Assembly (NCBI RefSeq): GCF_003206575.1
Contig: NZ_PZJO01000004.1
Location: 316 to 45,327, forward strand
DNA length: 45,012 bases
DNA from: Salinicola endophyticus
Lineage (GTDB): Bacteria; Pseudomonadota; Gammaproteobacteria; Pseudomonadales; Halomonadaceae
Direction: 5' to 3'
A program made the translations under genes and the position numbers. The first letter of the stretch is position 1, and each line of letters opens with the position of its first letter. The notes under the pieces are model-generated. The model made no database searches. It was not told where the DNA came from and saw nothing but the letters and a program-made list of their open reading frames with translations. This document shows positions 29,207 to 36,995 of this stretch, one piece after another.

Positions 29207-30040
29207 TTACATCATAGGCACGCTCTCGTTCAGGTAGTCGGCGAGTACGGTCTTCTCCATTGGTACGCCGTCGGCGAGATTCCAGAGCCGGTCTTGCACG
29301 CCTTCGGCAATCAGATGGATGACCGCGGACTCGATCGCCGACATCACCGCCATCTGCACCGGTTCGTTGGTGGTCAATCCGGCCTCCGCCTCGAGCAGAC
29401 GGCGGAAATCGATGAAGCGAAAGACGCCGGCGCGGATCTCCTTGGAGTAGATGGTCTTGGTGGTGGTGACATTGGCCAGCACCTCACCGCTGGAGATCTC
29501 CACCGCGCGCAGATTGATCGTCACCTGATCGACCTGATACTGCCCCGAAGCGCCGATGCCGAAGTACTCGGCGCCCAGCCCGCCGGTACGCACGTTGGAT
29601 TCGTAGGCGATGATTCCGCCCTCCAGTAGCACCGAGGCGGAGCGTAGCGAGGGCAGGTTGTCCGGTTGGTTGAAGCGCTCCTGCTCGGCGCGGATGATGC
29701 GCCGCTCGGTCAGCAGGTTCTGCAGGCCGACCCGCTCCAGCGGCGTGAACCAGCCCGAATCGGCCAGCGCACCGGTCAGCATCGCGGCGGCGCCCTGGGT
29801 GACGGCGGTAGAGAAGGTGCTGGCGGGGGCTGGCCGGTACTGCCCGGTCTGATCGCGAAAATCGTAGACCGCGGCGAGAATCTTGCCGGAGGGGCGGGGT
29901 AGCGCCTTGAGATCCTGCCAGGTGGCCCCGCGGGGCGTCAGTGTGGGCGGTTTGCCCTCGAGACCGTCGACATTGGCGACCATACCGGCGCAGCCGGAGA
30001 GCATGGCGGCAGTCGCCACCGCAGCGATGAGCTTGTACAT
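29207..30040 (-). CDS. csgG: Curli secretion pore lipoprotein CsgG
   Basis: Outer-membrane lipoprotein of 277 residues that forms the nonameric curli export pore. The lipobox is LSGC (Cys17) and the N-terminal periplasmic domain starts after GKPPTLTPRG. Family motifs are AVYDFRDQTGQY, the GWFTPLERVGLQNLLTERRI segment, LLEGGIIAYESNVRTGGLGA, YFGIGASGQY, and VDQVTINLRAVEISSG forming the transmembrane and constriction regions. The length matches E. coli CsgG (277). A terminator follows 135 bp downstream. Confidence 0.96.
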   Translation of the reverse strand: MYKLIAAVATAAMLSGCAGMVANVDGLEGKPPTLTPRGATWQDLKALPRPSGKILAAVYDFRDQTGQYRPAPASTFSTAVTQGAAAMLTGALADSGWFTPLERVGLQNLLTERRIIRAEQERFNQPDNLPSLRSASVLLEGGIIAYESNVRTGGLGAEYFGIGASGQYQVDQVTINLRAVEISSGEVLANVTTTKTIYSKEIRAGVFRFIDFRRLLEAEAGLTTNEPVQMAVMSAIESAVIHLIAEGVQDRLWNLADGVPMEKTVLADYLNESVPMM

Positions 30041-30072
30041 GTTGTGGTTCCCCTGCGTCGTGTCGCGATGGC

Positions 30073-30495
30073 TCAGAATCCGCCAGCCGACAGCCCGCCC
30101 ACGTTGATATTGGTAATGTCCCCGGTGGCCTTGTCAGTGACCGTGATCACCAGTTGCCCACCTTCGTCGCTGACCACGACCCCGAAATCGTTGCTGTCAT
30201 AGGAGCCGGTGCTGACGTCACCCGAGCTCACATCCGAGAGCAGCTGCGAGATCAGCCGGCTCTGCAGGCTCTGCACCAGACGGTCGGTGGGCGACAGGCT
30301 CCCGAAGTCGTCGAGGCTGGGGTCCTTGTGGGTATCCTGGGCCTGAGCCTTGCCGAGCAGATAGCTGCCGTTGAACGGGTCGCCGCCGAATGACGGGTTG
30401 ATCGGGCGATAGATCAGCTCGCCGGCACTGCTCGTCGAGGTGACCGAGAGTGCGCCCAGCGCCAGGGCGAGAGAGAGCGGAACGAGGTTGCGCAT
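30073..30495 (-). CDS. csgF: Curli assembly protein CsgF
   Basis: A 140-residue secreted accessory that binds CsgG and couples nucleator exposure to secretion. The signal peptide ends near STSSAGE; the mature N-terminus LIYRPINPSFGGDPFNGSYL carries the family signature that plugs the CsgG pore. Its start lies one base after the csgE stop (ATG at 30495-30493, TGA at 30499-30497), so translation is coupled. The C-terminal part (VITVTDKATGDITNINV) is the conserved beta region. Confidence 0.95.
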   Translation of the reverse strand: MRNLVPLSLALALGALSVTSTSSAGELIYRPINPSFGGDPFNGSYLLGKAQAQDTHKDPSLDDFGSLSPTDRLVQSLQSRLISQLLSDVSSGDVSTGSYDSNDFGVVVSDEGGQLVITVTDKATGDITNINVGGLSAGGF

Positions 30496-30496
30496 G

Positions 30497-31012
30497 TCAC
30501 AACTCCTCATCTGAGAGGTCGAGGCTGGGTTGGAGCGATTGCGCGATGCGACGGCGCAGTATCGCCTCCTGGACGACACGCACCGCGTCGTCGGCGTAGC
30601 GATCCGCTTCGCTGATCCGTGGCGAAAGCTGGGTGCTGAAATAGGTCTGATTACGCTCGGATATCCAGAGCTGGCTGCCCCAGCGCGGGTCCGGGCGCTC
30701 GGTGACGGTGAGTTCGGCGCTGGCGACGATCGGGTCGCGCATGGCCGCCTGGGAAAAGCTGCGGTAGAAGGTGCGACCCGCCATGGTCAGGGTGCGATCG
30801 ATGATGATCCCGGAGAGCTCCGGGCGCTGCAGGTTGAACTGCTTGTCGAGCGCACGTTGCGGGTTCTTCTCATCGATGTTGACGGTGGGGGTATCGGGAG
30901 CCTTGGCGGCGTCCGGTTCGACCCCATCCTGGGCCATACCATCAGTGCTCAGCGCGAGCAGCACCAGCAGGCCCAGGAGACGAGCTCCGGGAGCGTGACG
31001 ATAGGCGTTCAT
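30497..31012 (-). CDS. csgE: Curli assembly chaperone CsgE
   Basis: Periplasmic specificity factor that caps CsgG and selects curlin subunits. It has 171 residues, longer than E. coli CsgE (129); the extra length is an Asp/Pro-rich linker after the signal peptide (QDGVEPDAAKAPDTP). The CsgE core begins LSGIIIDRTLTMAGRTFYRSFS and includes ELTVTERPDPRWGSQLWI and the VQEAILRRRI helix. It lies 9 bp after csgD and 1 bp before csgF. Confidence 0.95.
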   Translation of the reverse strand: MNAYRHAPGARLLGLLVLLALSTDGMAQDGVEPDAAKAPDTPTVNIDEKNPQRALDKQFNLQRPELSGIIIDRTLTMAGRTFYRSFSQAAMRDPIVASAELTVTERPDPRWGSQLWISERNQTYFSTQLSPRISEADRYADDAVRVVQEAILRRRIAQSLQPSLDLSDEEL

Positions 31013-31021
31013 GGCGCCGGC

Positions 31022-31699
31022 TCAATGCTTGGTTCGCGGGCGTGACAGGTTGGGCAGCGCGCCCAGATGATCGCGCGCCCAGCACACCACCTGGACCCGG
31101 TTCTGTGCGCCGATCTTCTTGAAGATATTGTAGATGTGCGTCTTGACCGTGTGCTCGCTCAGAAACAGCTTCTCGGCGATCTGCGCGTTGGTGGCACCCA
31201 GTCCGACCAGCCCCACCACCTGGCGCTCGCGGTGGGTCAGATACCCCTCCATGCGGTAGGCATCCACGCTTTGGCGGCGCAGCTTGTCGATCAGCAGGCT
31301 CATCAGGTTGCGCGAGAGCCAGATCTGCCCCTGTAGAATCTGCTTCAGGCCCTTGGCCATCAGCTCCGGCGTATCCTGCTGGAAGAACACGCCACGGATA
31401 TGTGACAGCGAGACGGCGTCCAGCGCATGGGTGTCGTTCTTGGCGTTGAAGGCGCAGATCTGCACCTCGCCGTCACCCTGGTCGGCCAGGCTCTCTTCCC
31501 ACTTCTGGAACAGGATCGGATCGACCTGGCTCAGATCGATCAGGACGATGTCGAAGCTAGCGCCAGAGACCTTGTGCGGCTCCTGCGGGCCCGCCAGTCG
31601 ATAGCTCATTCCGGTATGGGACGAGAGACTCATCGCGAGCAGGGTCGATTGCGCCGTCTCGCTGGTCACGATCAGCATCGAGGCTTCTGGGTTTGACAT
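31022..31699 (-). CDS. csgD: CsgD-like LuxR-type regulator of curli
   Basis: A 225-residue regulator. The N-terminal half is receiver-like (FDIVLIDLSQVDP, QICAFNAKND) without a classical acceptor pocket that I can confirm. The C-terminal LuxR HTH is LTHRERQVVGLVGLGATNAQ and the recognition helix is LFLSEHTVKTHIYNIF. Similarity to CsgD is supported by context: it heads csgEFG. AGGGGA lies 5 nt before the ATG, in a leader almost identical to that of csgA. The upstream gap is long and AT-rich. Confidence 0.92.
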   Translation of the reverse strand: MSNPEASMLIVTSETAQSTLLAMSLSSHTGMSYRLAGPQEPHKVSGASFDIVLIDLSQVDPILFQKWEESLADQGDGEVQICAFNAKNDTHALDAVSLSHIRGVFFQQDTPELMAKGLKQILQGQIWLSRNLMSLLIDKLRRQSVDAYRMEGYLTHRERQVVGLVGLGATNAQIAEKLFLSEHTVKTHIYNIFKKIGAQNRVQVVCWARDHLGALPNLSRPRTKH

Positions 31700-32327
31700 G
31701 ATATTCCCCTGGCGTACGTCGCCTAGACGGTAAATATTCTGGTTATTGTACGAGGCTGACTTTTTGTGTTTCGAATTGTTGCACCGGCTTTCAGGAATAT
31801 AAAGTTCTGCCGATTAGTATTTTTCTAGTACTTTTCGGTCTAAGTAAACTTTTTATCCTTGAGATACAGCCGCTTGAGATTTTCCTGAAGTAAATTAAGG
31901 CAACCGCACAGGGTCGACCTTGGTCGAAATTTGAGGTTTCCCTCCGTTAGCATTTCGTTACCAGTACAAATTAAGCGCCTAACTGTTTCAATGCGTATCA
32001 AGCTGGCGCGCCAGCGTGACTCGCTGGGGCGGGGTAGGAGGGGGTTCCGCCATGTCCAAGCCACGCCCCAAGCCATGTCCCGGACTAGAGCGGCGAGCTG
32101 AGCGGATGAGGCGGCAGCTGATCAGTCGATACGCGTGACACGCGAGCAATGGCCAAGCGCGGCGTCATCGTCGCGTGACCGTGATAGCCGCCGTGCTGGG
32201 GTGATGGAGGGCTTGGGGAAAGCAGGGGCGGGGTCGGGGGCGGTCGGCCTGACGCGGTTTTCCAGGCGGCCGGCTTCCGCCAGCGCGGGGATGCGCTGGC
32301 GGGCCGAGGGGCGCGACGGTCGTGCTG
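31700..32327 (-). promoter_or_regulatory. Long csgD upstream region
   Basis: A 628-bp gap without a gene I accept. About 31735-32000 is markedly AT-rich against the GC-rich surroundings. Minus-strand -10-like boxes are TACAAT (31745-31750) and TATATT (31796-31801), without clear -35 partners, which would suit a stationary-phase sigma factor. The rest (32000-32327) is GC-rich and holds the hairpin at 32277-32302. Confidence 0.55.
32277..32302 (-). terminator. Hairpin after eboB, candidate terminator
   Basis: CCGCCAGCGC pairs perfectly with GCGCTGGCGG (10 bp, 6-nt loop), 25 bp beyond the eboB stop. There is no U-tract. Confidence 0.5.
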
Positions 32328-33248
32328 TCAGTCGATCAGCAGGTCGTCCGCGGCATGCCGGTCGGGGTGTTCGATACGCGGCTCGCGGCCGCCACGCAGG
32401 ATCGAGTTGCCTTCGTAGAGCGTGCGCTGGTCGATTCCGGGTGGATCGAGCCAGTCGGACTCGTGCATCTGCCCGCTCTTGCCGTAGACGCACAGGGCGT
32501 TGGCATAGGTGACCTGGCGCACCACCTGCTCGTCGATACCGCTGGCGAGCGCCAGGCGAGCGGTCTTGGCGACCCCGAGACAGTCGGAGATCCCCCAGTC
32601 GCAGGCGCTGTCGACGATGATCCGATCGCCGCCGTAGTAGCGCAGCAGTTCGACCATGCGCGCATTTCCCATCTTGGTCGAGGGATAGATCGAGAAGCCG
32701 GCCCAGTAGCCTCGGTCCAGCGTCTCGCGTACGGTCTCTTCGTTGTTGTGGTCGATCACCACCCAACTGGGGTCCAGGCCCATCTCCTCGCACACATCCA
32801 TGGAGCGCGAGGTACCGCGCTTCTTGTCACGATGCGGCGTATGCACCATCACCGGCAGTGCTAGTTCCTTGGCCAGGGCGAGCTGGGCGCGGAAATACTT
32901 CTCTTCCAGTGGCGTCTGCTCGTCGTAACCGATCTCGCCGATCGCCACCACGCCCTCCTTCATGGCAAAGCGCGGCAGCCACTCCATCACGCCCTCCGCC
33001 AGCGCTTCGTTGTTGGCCTCCTTCGAGTTCAATCCGATGGTGCAGTAGTGGCGGATGCCGAACTGTCCGGCGCGGAAGCGCTCCCAGCCCACCAGTGACG
33101 ACAGGTAGTCGACATAGGTACCGACGAAGGTGCGCGGCTGGCCGACCCAGAATGCCGGTTCGATCAGGGCGACCACGCCGGCGGCGGCCATCGCTTCGTA
33201 ATCGTCGGTGGTGCGCGAGATCATGTGCGCATGCGGGTCGATATACAT
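32328..33248 (-). CDS. eboB: EboB: TatD-family metal-dependent hydrolase of ebo cluster
   Basis: A 306-residue amidohydrolase-fold protein. The N-terminus MYIDPHAHM carries the HxH metal motif; further ligand candidates are in IGEIGYDEQTPLEEKYFRAQ (Glu), VMVHTPHRDK (His), VVIDHNNEE (His) and IIVDSACDWG (Asp), matching the TatD layout. TatD enzymes act as nucleases or on unknown small esters; in ebo clusters the substrate is not known. It follows eboA by 3 bp, so the two are co-translated. The C-terminal 40 residues extend beyond the usual TatD core. Confidence 0.9.
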   Translation of the reverse strand: MYIDPHAHMISRTTDDYEAMAAAGVVALIEPAFWVGQPRTFVGTYVDYLSSLVGWERFRAGQFGIRHYCTIGLNSKEANNEALAEGVMEWLPRFAMKEGVVAIGEIGYDEQTPLEEKYFRAQLALAKELALPVMVHTPHRDKKRGTSRSMDVCEEMGLDPSWVVIDHNNEETVRETLDRGYWAGFSIYPSTKMGNARMVELLRYYGGDRIIVDSACDWGISDCLGVAKTARLALASGIDEQVVRQVTYANALCVYGKSGQMHESDWLDPPGIDQRTLYEGNSILRGGREPRIEHPDRHAADDLLID

Positions 33249-33251
33249 CGT

Positions 33252-34160
33252 TCAGATTGCCTCGTAGTGGTGGAAGTTGCCCCAGCCGACCCGGCCGGTA
33301 TCGATGAGGGCGGCGGTCTCGGGGGCGGAGGCCAGCAGATGACGGGCCGATGGCGTATCGGTCTGGGAGAGCGCCAGCCCCGCGGCCAGCCGCTCGGCCG
33401 GTGATCCTGCCATGGCGCGCTGCAGCGCGGCGTAGGCGCCGAGTGCATCGACACAGGGGCCGACACAGCGCCACAGCTCGGGGGTGACCGCGCGACCGGC
33501 GGCCCAGCGCTCGTCGGCGTAGTCGAGCAGAATGCGCGCCAGCTCCGGGTTGTTGCGTTGGTCGATGCCGACGATCGGTGCCAGCCGGCTACCGATGAAC
33601 AGCGCCTTGAGCACCATGTGGTTCCAGCGGTGAAGGTCGAAATGGTCGCGGGGATAGGGGTTGCCGTGGGCGATCGCTTCGAAGACGGCGCGTATGTTGG
33701 AGCGCAGCCCGGCCCCGACCTGAGCGCTCAAGGCGGCCGGCTCGGGGTAGAACGAGAGGCCACGATAGAGGGTGATCAGCTCACGGGCGTCGGCGGTGCG
33801 CACGAGATCTTCGAACAGCGCCGCGAACGGGCGCGGACCGTGAAATGTCAGCAGCCCGGCGATCCGCGCCGCGCCATCCAGGCTCCAGTCGAGCGGCGAC
33901 CAGCCCGGCAGCAGGGCGTGCGCCGCCGTCAGGTCCTGGGGGGTCAACTCGAGATCCGCCTTGCCCAGGCGCCGTGGCACCTGTCCCAGGAAAAGGTGCA
34001 GCGTGCGCTCGTCGGCGCTCGTCTGCAGGTGGTCGAGCGCGGTGATAAACCAGGTCTCCTGCGCCGCAGCCTGGCGCACGACCCAGCGGCACAGCAGGGC
34101 AGTGGCCGAAAGCGATGACGCTGCCGTCGCTCGGCCGGGGAGGGTCTCGGTCATGGGCAT
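33252..34160 (-). CDS. eboA: EboA-domain protein of ebo cluster
   Basis: A 302-residue helical protein with no clear enzyme motif. I identify it as EboA by its place directly before the TatD-like eboB, in a cluster with all five other ebo genes, and by helical stretches such as TWFITALDHLQTS, ADERTLHLFLGQVPRRLGK and MVLKALFIGSRLAPI that fit the EboA domain. ATG at 34154 has AGGA suitably spaced and may be the true start, two residues in. Biochemical role unknown in any organism. Confidence 0.85.
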   Translation of the reverse strand: MPMTETLPGRATAASSLSATALLCRWVVRQAAAQETWFITALDHLQTSADERTLHLFLGQVPRRLGKADLELTPQDLTAAHALLPGWSPLDWSLDGAARIAGLLTFHGPRPFAALFEDLVRTADARELITLYRGLSFYPEPAALSAQVGAGLRSNIRAVFEAIAHGNPYPRDHFDLHRWNHMVLKALFIGSRLAPIVGIDQRNNPELARILLDYADERWAAGRAVTPELWRCVGPCVDALGAYAALQRAMAGSPAERLAAGLALSQTDTPSARHLLASAPETAALIDTGRVGWGNFHHYEAI

Positions 34161-34580
34161 CCTGTTGACTCTGGTTTGTGACTATGGCGTAGGTGAAGGC
34201 GGGCAGTCGTACATCGTTTCACGTCGATGTCGACAATCACTTTATCGATTGTCGCGGCGAGCCCCTACCTCAATTATCTGGCGAATTGGTGCCGAAAGGA
34301 GGCAGCCGCTGACCATGTTTTTTGGCTAATGATGTGAGTCGAGAGGGCCGTCTTGGCATGCCTTTCTTCATCCCGAAGACCCAATTTCGCTCGCCTAGGC
34401 GGTTGTCGATTGAGCCCGGGTCGATGGGCTGATATGCAGTCTCGATCGCGGCCTTGCCGAGCGCACTGACAGGTGAGTGAGCGCTCGCAGGCAGTATCGG
34501 CATATCGGGTGTTGCCGCCATCGACAGGCACGAATATCGGACCATGGCAGCGGTGGGGATGCCCTCGAGAGAGAGTGAAG
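34161..34580. promoter_or_regulatory. Divergent eboA/eboF promoter region with inverted repeat
   Basis: A 420-bp gap between divergent genes. CGACAATC-ACTTTATC-GATTGTCG (34231-34254) is a perfect 8-8-8 inverted repeat 71-94 bp upstream of eboA and a candidate operator. No gene is accepted in the gap; the open minus-strand frame through 34270-34593 has no recognisable domain and is poorly supported. Confidence 0.55.
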
Positions 34581-36011
34581 ATGCACAAGACACTGGTCAT
34601 ATTGGTCGTCGGTCTTAGCCCCCATCTGGTAGGCGAACACACGCCCCATCTGCAGCGCCTGGCGCGACGGGGCGGCCTGCGCCCGCTGGAGACGGTCACC
34701 CCGGCGGTCACTTGCAGCGTGCAGGCCACACTGCTCACGGGGCTGGCGCCGGCAGCGCATGGCGCGGTCGCCAACGGCTGGTATTTTCGCGATCTCGCCG
34801 AGGTCTGGCTGTGGCGGCAATCCAACCGTCTGGTGGCGGGGGAGAAGGTGTGGGAGGCGGGGCGGCGGCGCCATGCCGACTTCACCTGCGCCAAGCTGTT
34901 CTGGTGGTACAACATGTACGCTTTGGTGGACTGGAGCGCGACTCCGCGGCCGCGCTATCCCGCCGACGGGCGCAAGCTGCCGGATCACTACACCTATCCC
35001 CCCGAACTGCACGATGAGCTCGACGCCAAGTTGGGCACCTTTCCGCTGTTCTCCTTCTGGGGGCCGCTGGCCAACATCGACTCCAGCCGCTGGATCAGCG
35101 ATGCGACCCGTCATGTGATGGCAACGCGCAACCCCACGCTGACGCTGACCTATCTGCCGCATCTCGACTACAACCTGCAGCGCCTCGGGCCGGATCTCGA
35201 TCACCCCGATCTGCAGCGCGACCTGCGCCAGGTCGATGCCCTGTGCGGCGAGCTGATCGCAGAGGCCGAGCGCGATGGACGCCGCGTGATCGTGGTCTCC
35301 GAGTACGGTATTACCCCGGTGAAGGAAGCCGTCCACATCAATCGGGCCCTGCGCCAGGCCGGCTACCTCGCGGTGAGGCGCGAGGGCGAGCAGGAGCAGC
35401 TAGACCCCGGCGCCTCGCGCGCTTTTGCGGTCGCCGATCATCAGGTGGCTCACGTCTATGTGCGCGACCCGCAGGATCTGCCCCAGGTCAGGGCGCTGCT
35501 CGAAGGGCTGGAGGGTGTCGACGCGGTGTGGGGCGACAGCGAGAAGCGTCGGGAGGGGCTCGATCACCCTAATGCGGGCGAGCTGGTGGTGATCAGCCAG
35601 CCCGACCGCTGGTTCAGCTACTACTTCTGGCTCGACGAGGCGCGGGCGCCGGACTATGCACGCACCGTCGATATTCACCGCAAGCCGGGCTATGACCCGG
35701 TAGAGCTGTTCTTCGATCCGGCGCTGCGCGCGCCCAAGCTGGCGGCGGGCTGGCGGGTGTTCAAACGCAAGCTGGGAATGCGTCAGCTACTGGACGTGAT
35801 CTCGTCGACGCAGACGACGCTGGTCAAGGGCTCCCACGGCCGGGTGACCGACGACCCAGGGATGGGGCCGCTGGTGATCTCCTCCGAGGCCGAGCTGCTG
35901 CCGGCGGGGGCGGTCAAGGCGAGCGAGTTCAAGGCGCTGATGCTGGCGCATGTGTTCGGCGCCGATGCCAGCCTTGCGGATGAGCGCGAGTCGGCGGCGA
36001 CCACGACCTGA
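34581..36011 (+). CDS. eboF: EboF: alkaline phosphatase-superfamily phosphodiesterase of ebo cluster
   Basis: A 476-residue member of the nucleotide pyrophosphatase/phosphodiesterase fold. The nucleophile region is AVTCSVQATLLTGL and is followed by HGAVANGWYFR. A later metal-site stretch is YLPHLDYNLQRLGPD and a C-terminal His lies in VKGSHGRV. Two superfamily ligand sites are altered: the first Asp position reads VVGLSP and the usual SDHG reads SEYG. From memory other EboF proteins share these, so this may be family-typical. The start at 34581 follows a GAGAGAGTGAAG stretch. It is the only ebo gene on the + strand. Substrate unknown. Confidence 0.88.
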   Translation: MHKTLVILVVGLSPHLVGEHTPHLQRLARRGGLRPLETVTPAVTCSVQATLLTGLAPAAHGAVANGWYFRDLAEVWLWRQSNRLVAGEKVWEAGRRRHADFTCAKLFWWYNMYALVDWSATPRPRYPADGRKLPDHYTYPPELHDELDAKLGTFPLFSFWGPLANIDSSRWISDATRHVMATRNPTLTLTYLPHLDYNLQRLGPDLDHPDLQRDLRQVDALCGELIAEAERDGRRVIVVSEYGITPVKEAVHINRALRQAGYLAVRREGEQEQLDPGASRAFAVADHQVAHVYVRDPQDLPQVRALLEGLEGVDAVWGDSEKRREGLDHPNAGELVVISQPDRWFSYYFWLDEARAPDYARTVDIHRKPGYDPVELFFDPALRAPKLAAGWRVFKRKLGMRQLLDVISSTQTTLVKGSHGRVTDDPGMGPLVISSEAELLPAGAVKASEFKALMLAHVFGADASLADERESAATTT

Positions 36012-36013
36012 GC

Positions 36014-36098
36014 CCGGCGCCGTGCGCCGGTAGAGGAGATGGTCAGCGCTTCGGCCAGGGGCGGCTCGGGCCGGGCGCGGTGAGCCACCGCGCCCGGC
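36014..36098. terminator. Two hairpins between convergent eboF and eboC
   Basis: CCGGCGC/GCGCCGG (36014-36030) follows the eboF stop. GCCGGGCGCGGTG pairs perfectly with CACCGCGCCCGGC (36070-36098, 13 bp, 3-nt loop), abutting the eboC stop. Neither has a U-tract. They probably protect or end the opposing transcripts. Confidence 0.6.
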
Positions 36099-36995
36099 TC
36101 AAGTGCCGGCGGAGAGTCGCTGCAACTGCAGTGTGGCGGCCCAGGCGCTCGCTGCGAGCAGGGCCAGCAGCGGATGACCCAGGGCGGCGATCAGCACCGC
36201 ATCGAACAGTGAGATCGCGGCAATCAGGCCGACCACTGCTCGCGGTACGTCGCCGGGTGAGCGCCGGCGCAGCCAGGCGAGGCAACGCACCCCCCAGGCG
36301 AGATAGCCGAGCCAGAGCAAACCGGCCAGCAGCGTGGGGCCCGGCAGCAGCAGCACTGCCGCCAGCGTGAGCAGCAGCGGTACCGCCAGCACCCCCAGGG
36401 GCCATAGCGCGCCCAGACGATCGTAAGCCTCCTGCCGTGCCGCATAGGTCAGGCCGACGACATGGCAGGCCAGCCCCAGCGCCCCCAGCCATACCAGTGC
36501 GCCGAGCTGGCCCCCCAGCGCGAGCGCCGCGACCAGGTAGCAGAGCAGGCGACAGCTACCCATGACCAGCGGGCTCCAGCCCACGCCCTTGTGCCGCAGG
36601 TCGTAGAGCAGCACCGCCGCGGCCAGCGCCAGGCCCGCCTTGCCGGCCGCGGCGCCGGTGGTGAACAGCAGCAGCACGGCCGTGGCCAGCAGCGCCAGGC
36701 CAATCAGCGCGACCGGGGTGCGCCCGACCTCGCCACTGGGGATGGGGCGGCTGCTCCGCTCCCGGGCGTCAAGGGGGGCGTCGCAGGCGTCGTTGAGATA
36801 CATGCCACCGAGATAGCACAGTGTCAGCGCCGTCAGCACCACCAGGCCGGCCTCGAACGATCCGCTCGCCCCGGCCAGCAGCGCGCCGGCCAGGGCATTG
36901 CTCCATACCGTGGGCAGGTTGGAGACGCGGCCCAGCCTCAGCCAGACGTCAGCGCGTCGGCGTCGATGGTGACGCCCAACTGCTGGCGAACCCAC
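36099..36995 (-). CDS. eboC: EboC: UbiA-like prenyltransferase of ebo cluster
   Basis: An integral membrane protein of about 298 residues with seven to nine hydrophobic segments. The first is RVSNLPTVWSNALAGALLAG; the Asp-rich site is YLNDACDAPLDARERSSRPI (NDxxDxxxD). The second UbiA motif is less clear (YDLRHKGVGW in place of DxxxD). It would transfer a prenyl group to an unknown acceptor. The GTG at 36995 has AAGGAG 5 nt upstream, inside eboE, so I prefer it over the ATG at 37061; this gives a 58-bp overlap with eboE. Known as a UbiA-like protein in ebo operons. Confidence 0.88.
   Translation of the reverse strand: MGSPAVGRHHRRRRADVWLRLGRVSNLPTVWSNALAGALLAGASGSFEAGLVVLTALTLCYLGGMYLNDACDAPLDARERSSRPIPSGEVGRTPVALIGLALLATAVLLLFTTGAAAGKAGLALAAAVLLYDLRHKGVGWSPLVMGSCRLLCYLVAALALGGQLGALVWLGALGLACHVVGLTYAARQEAYDRLGALWPLGVLAVPLLLTLAAVLLLPGPTLLAGLLWLGYLAWGVRCLAWLRRRSPGDVPRAVVGLIAAISLFDAVLIAALGHPLLALLAASAWAATLQLQRLSAGT

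Noticed and set aside
31840-32076. 78-codon minus-strand frame upstream of csgD
   Set aside because: No recognisable domain or ribosome site; the AT-rich DNA is better read as control region.
34270-34593. 107-codon minus-strand frame in the eboA/eboF gap (SALGKAAIETAYQPIDPG ...)
   Set aside because: The stretch looks more protein-like than chance, but I recognise no family and see no good start; it could be a gene remnant. A BLASTP of the frame would settle it.
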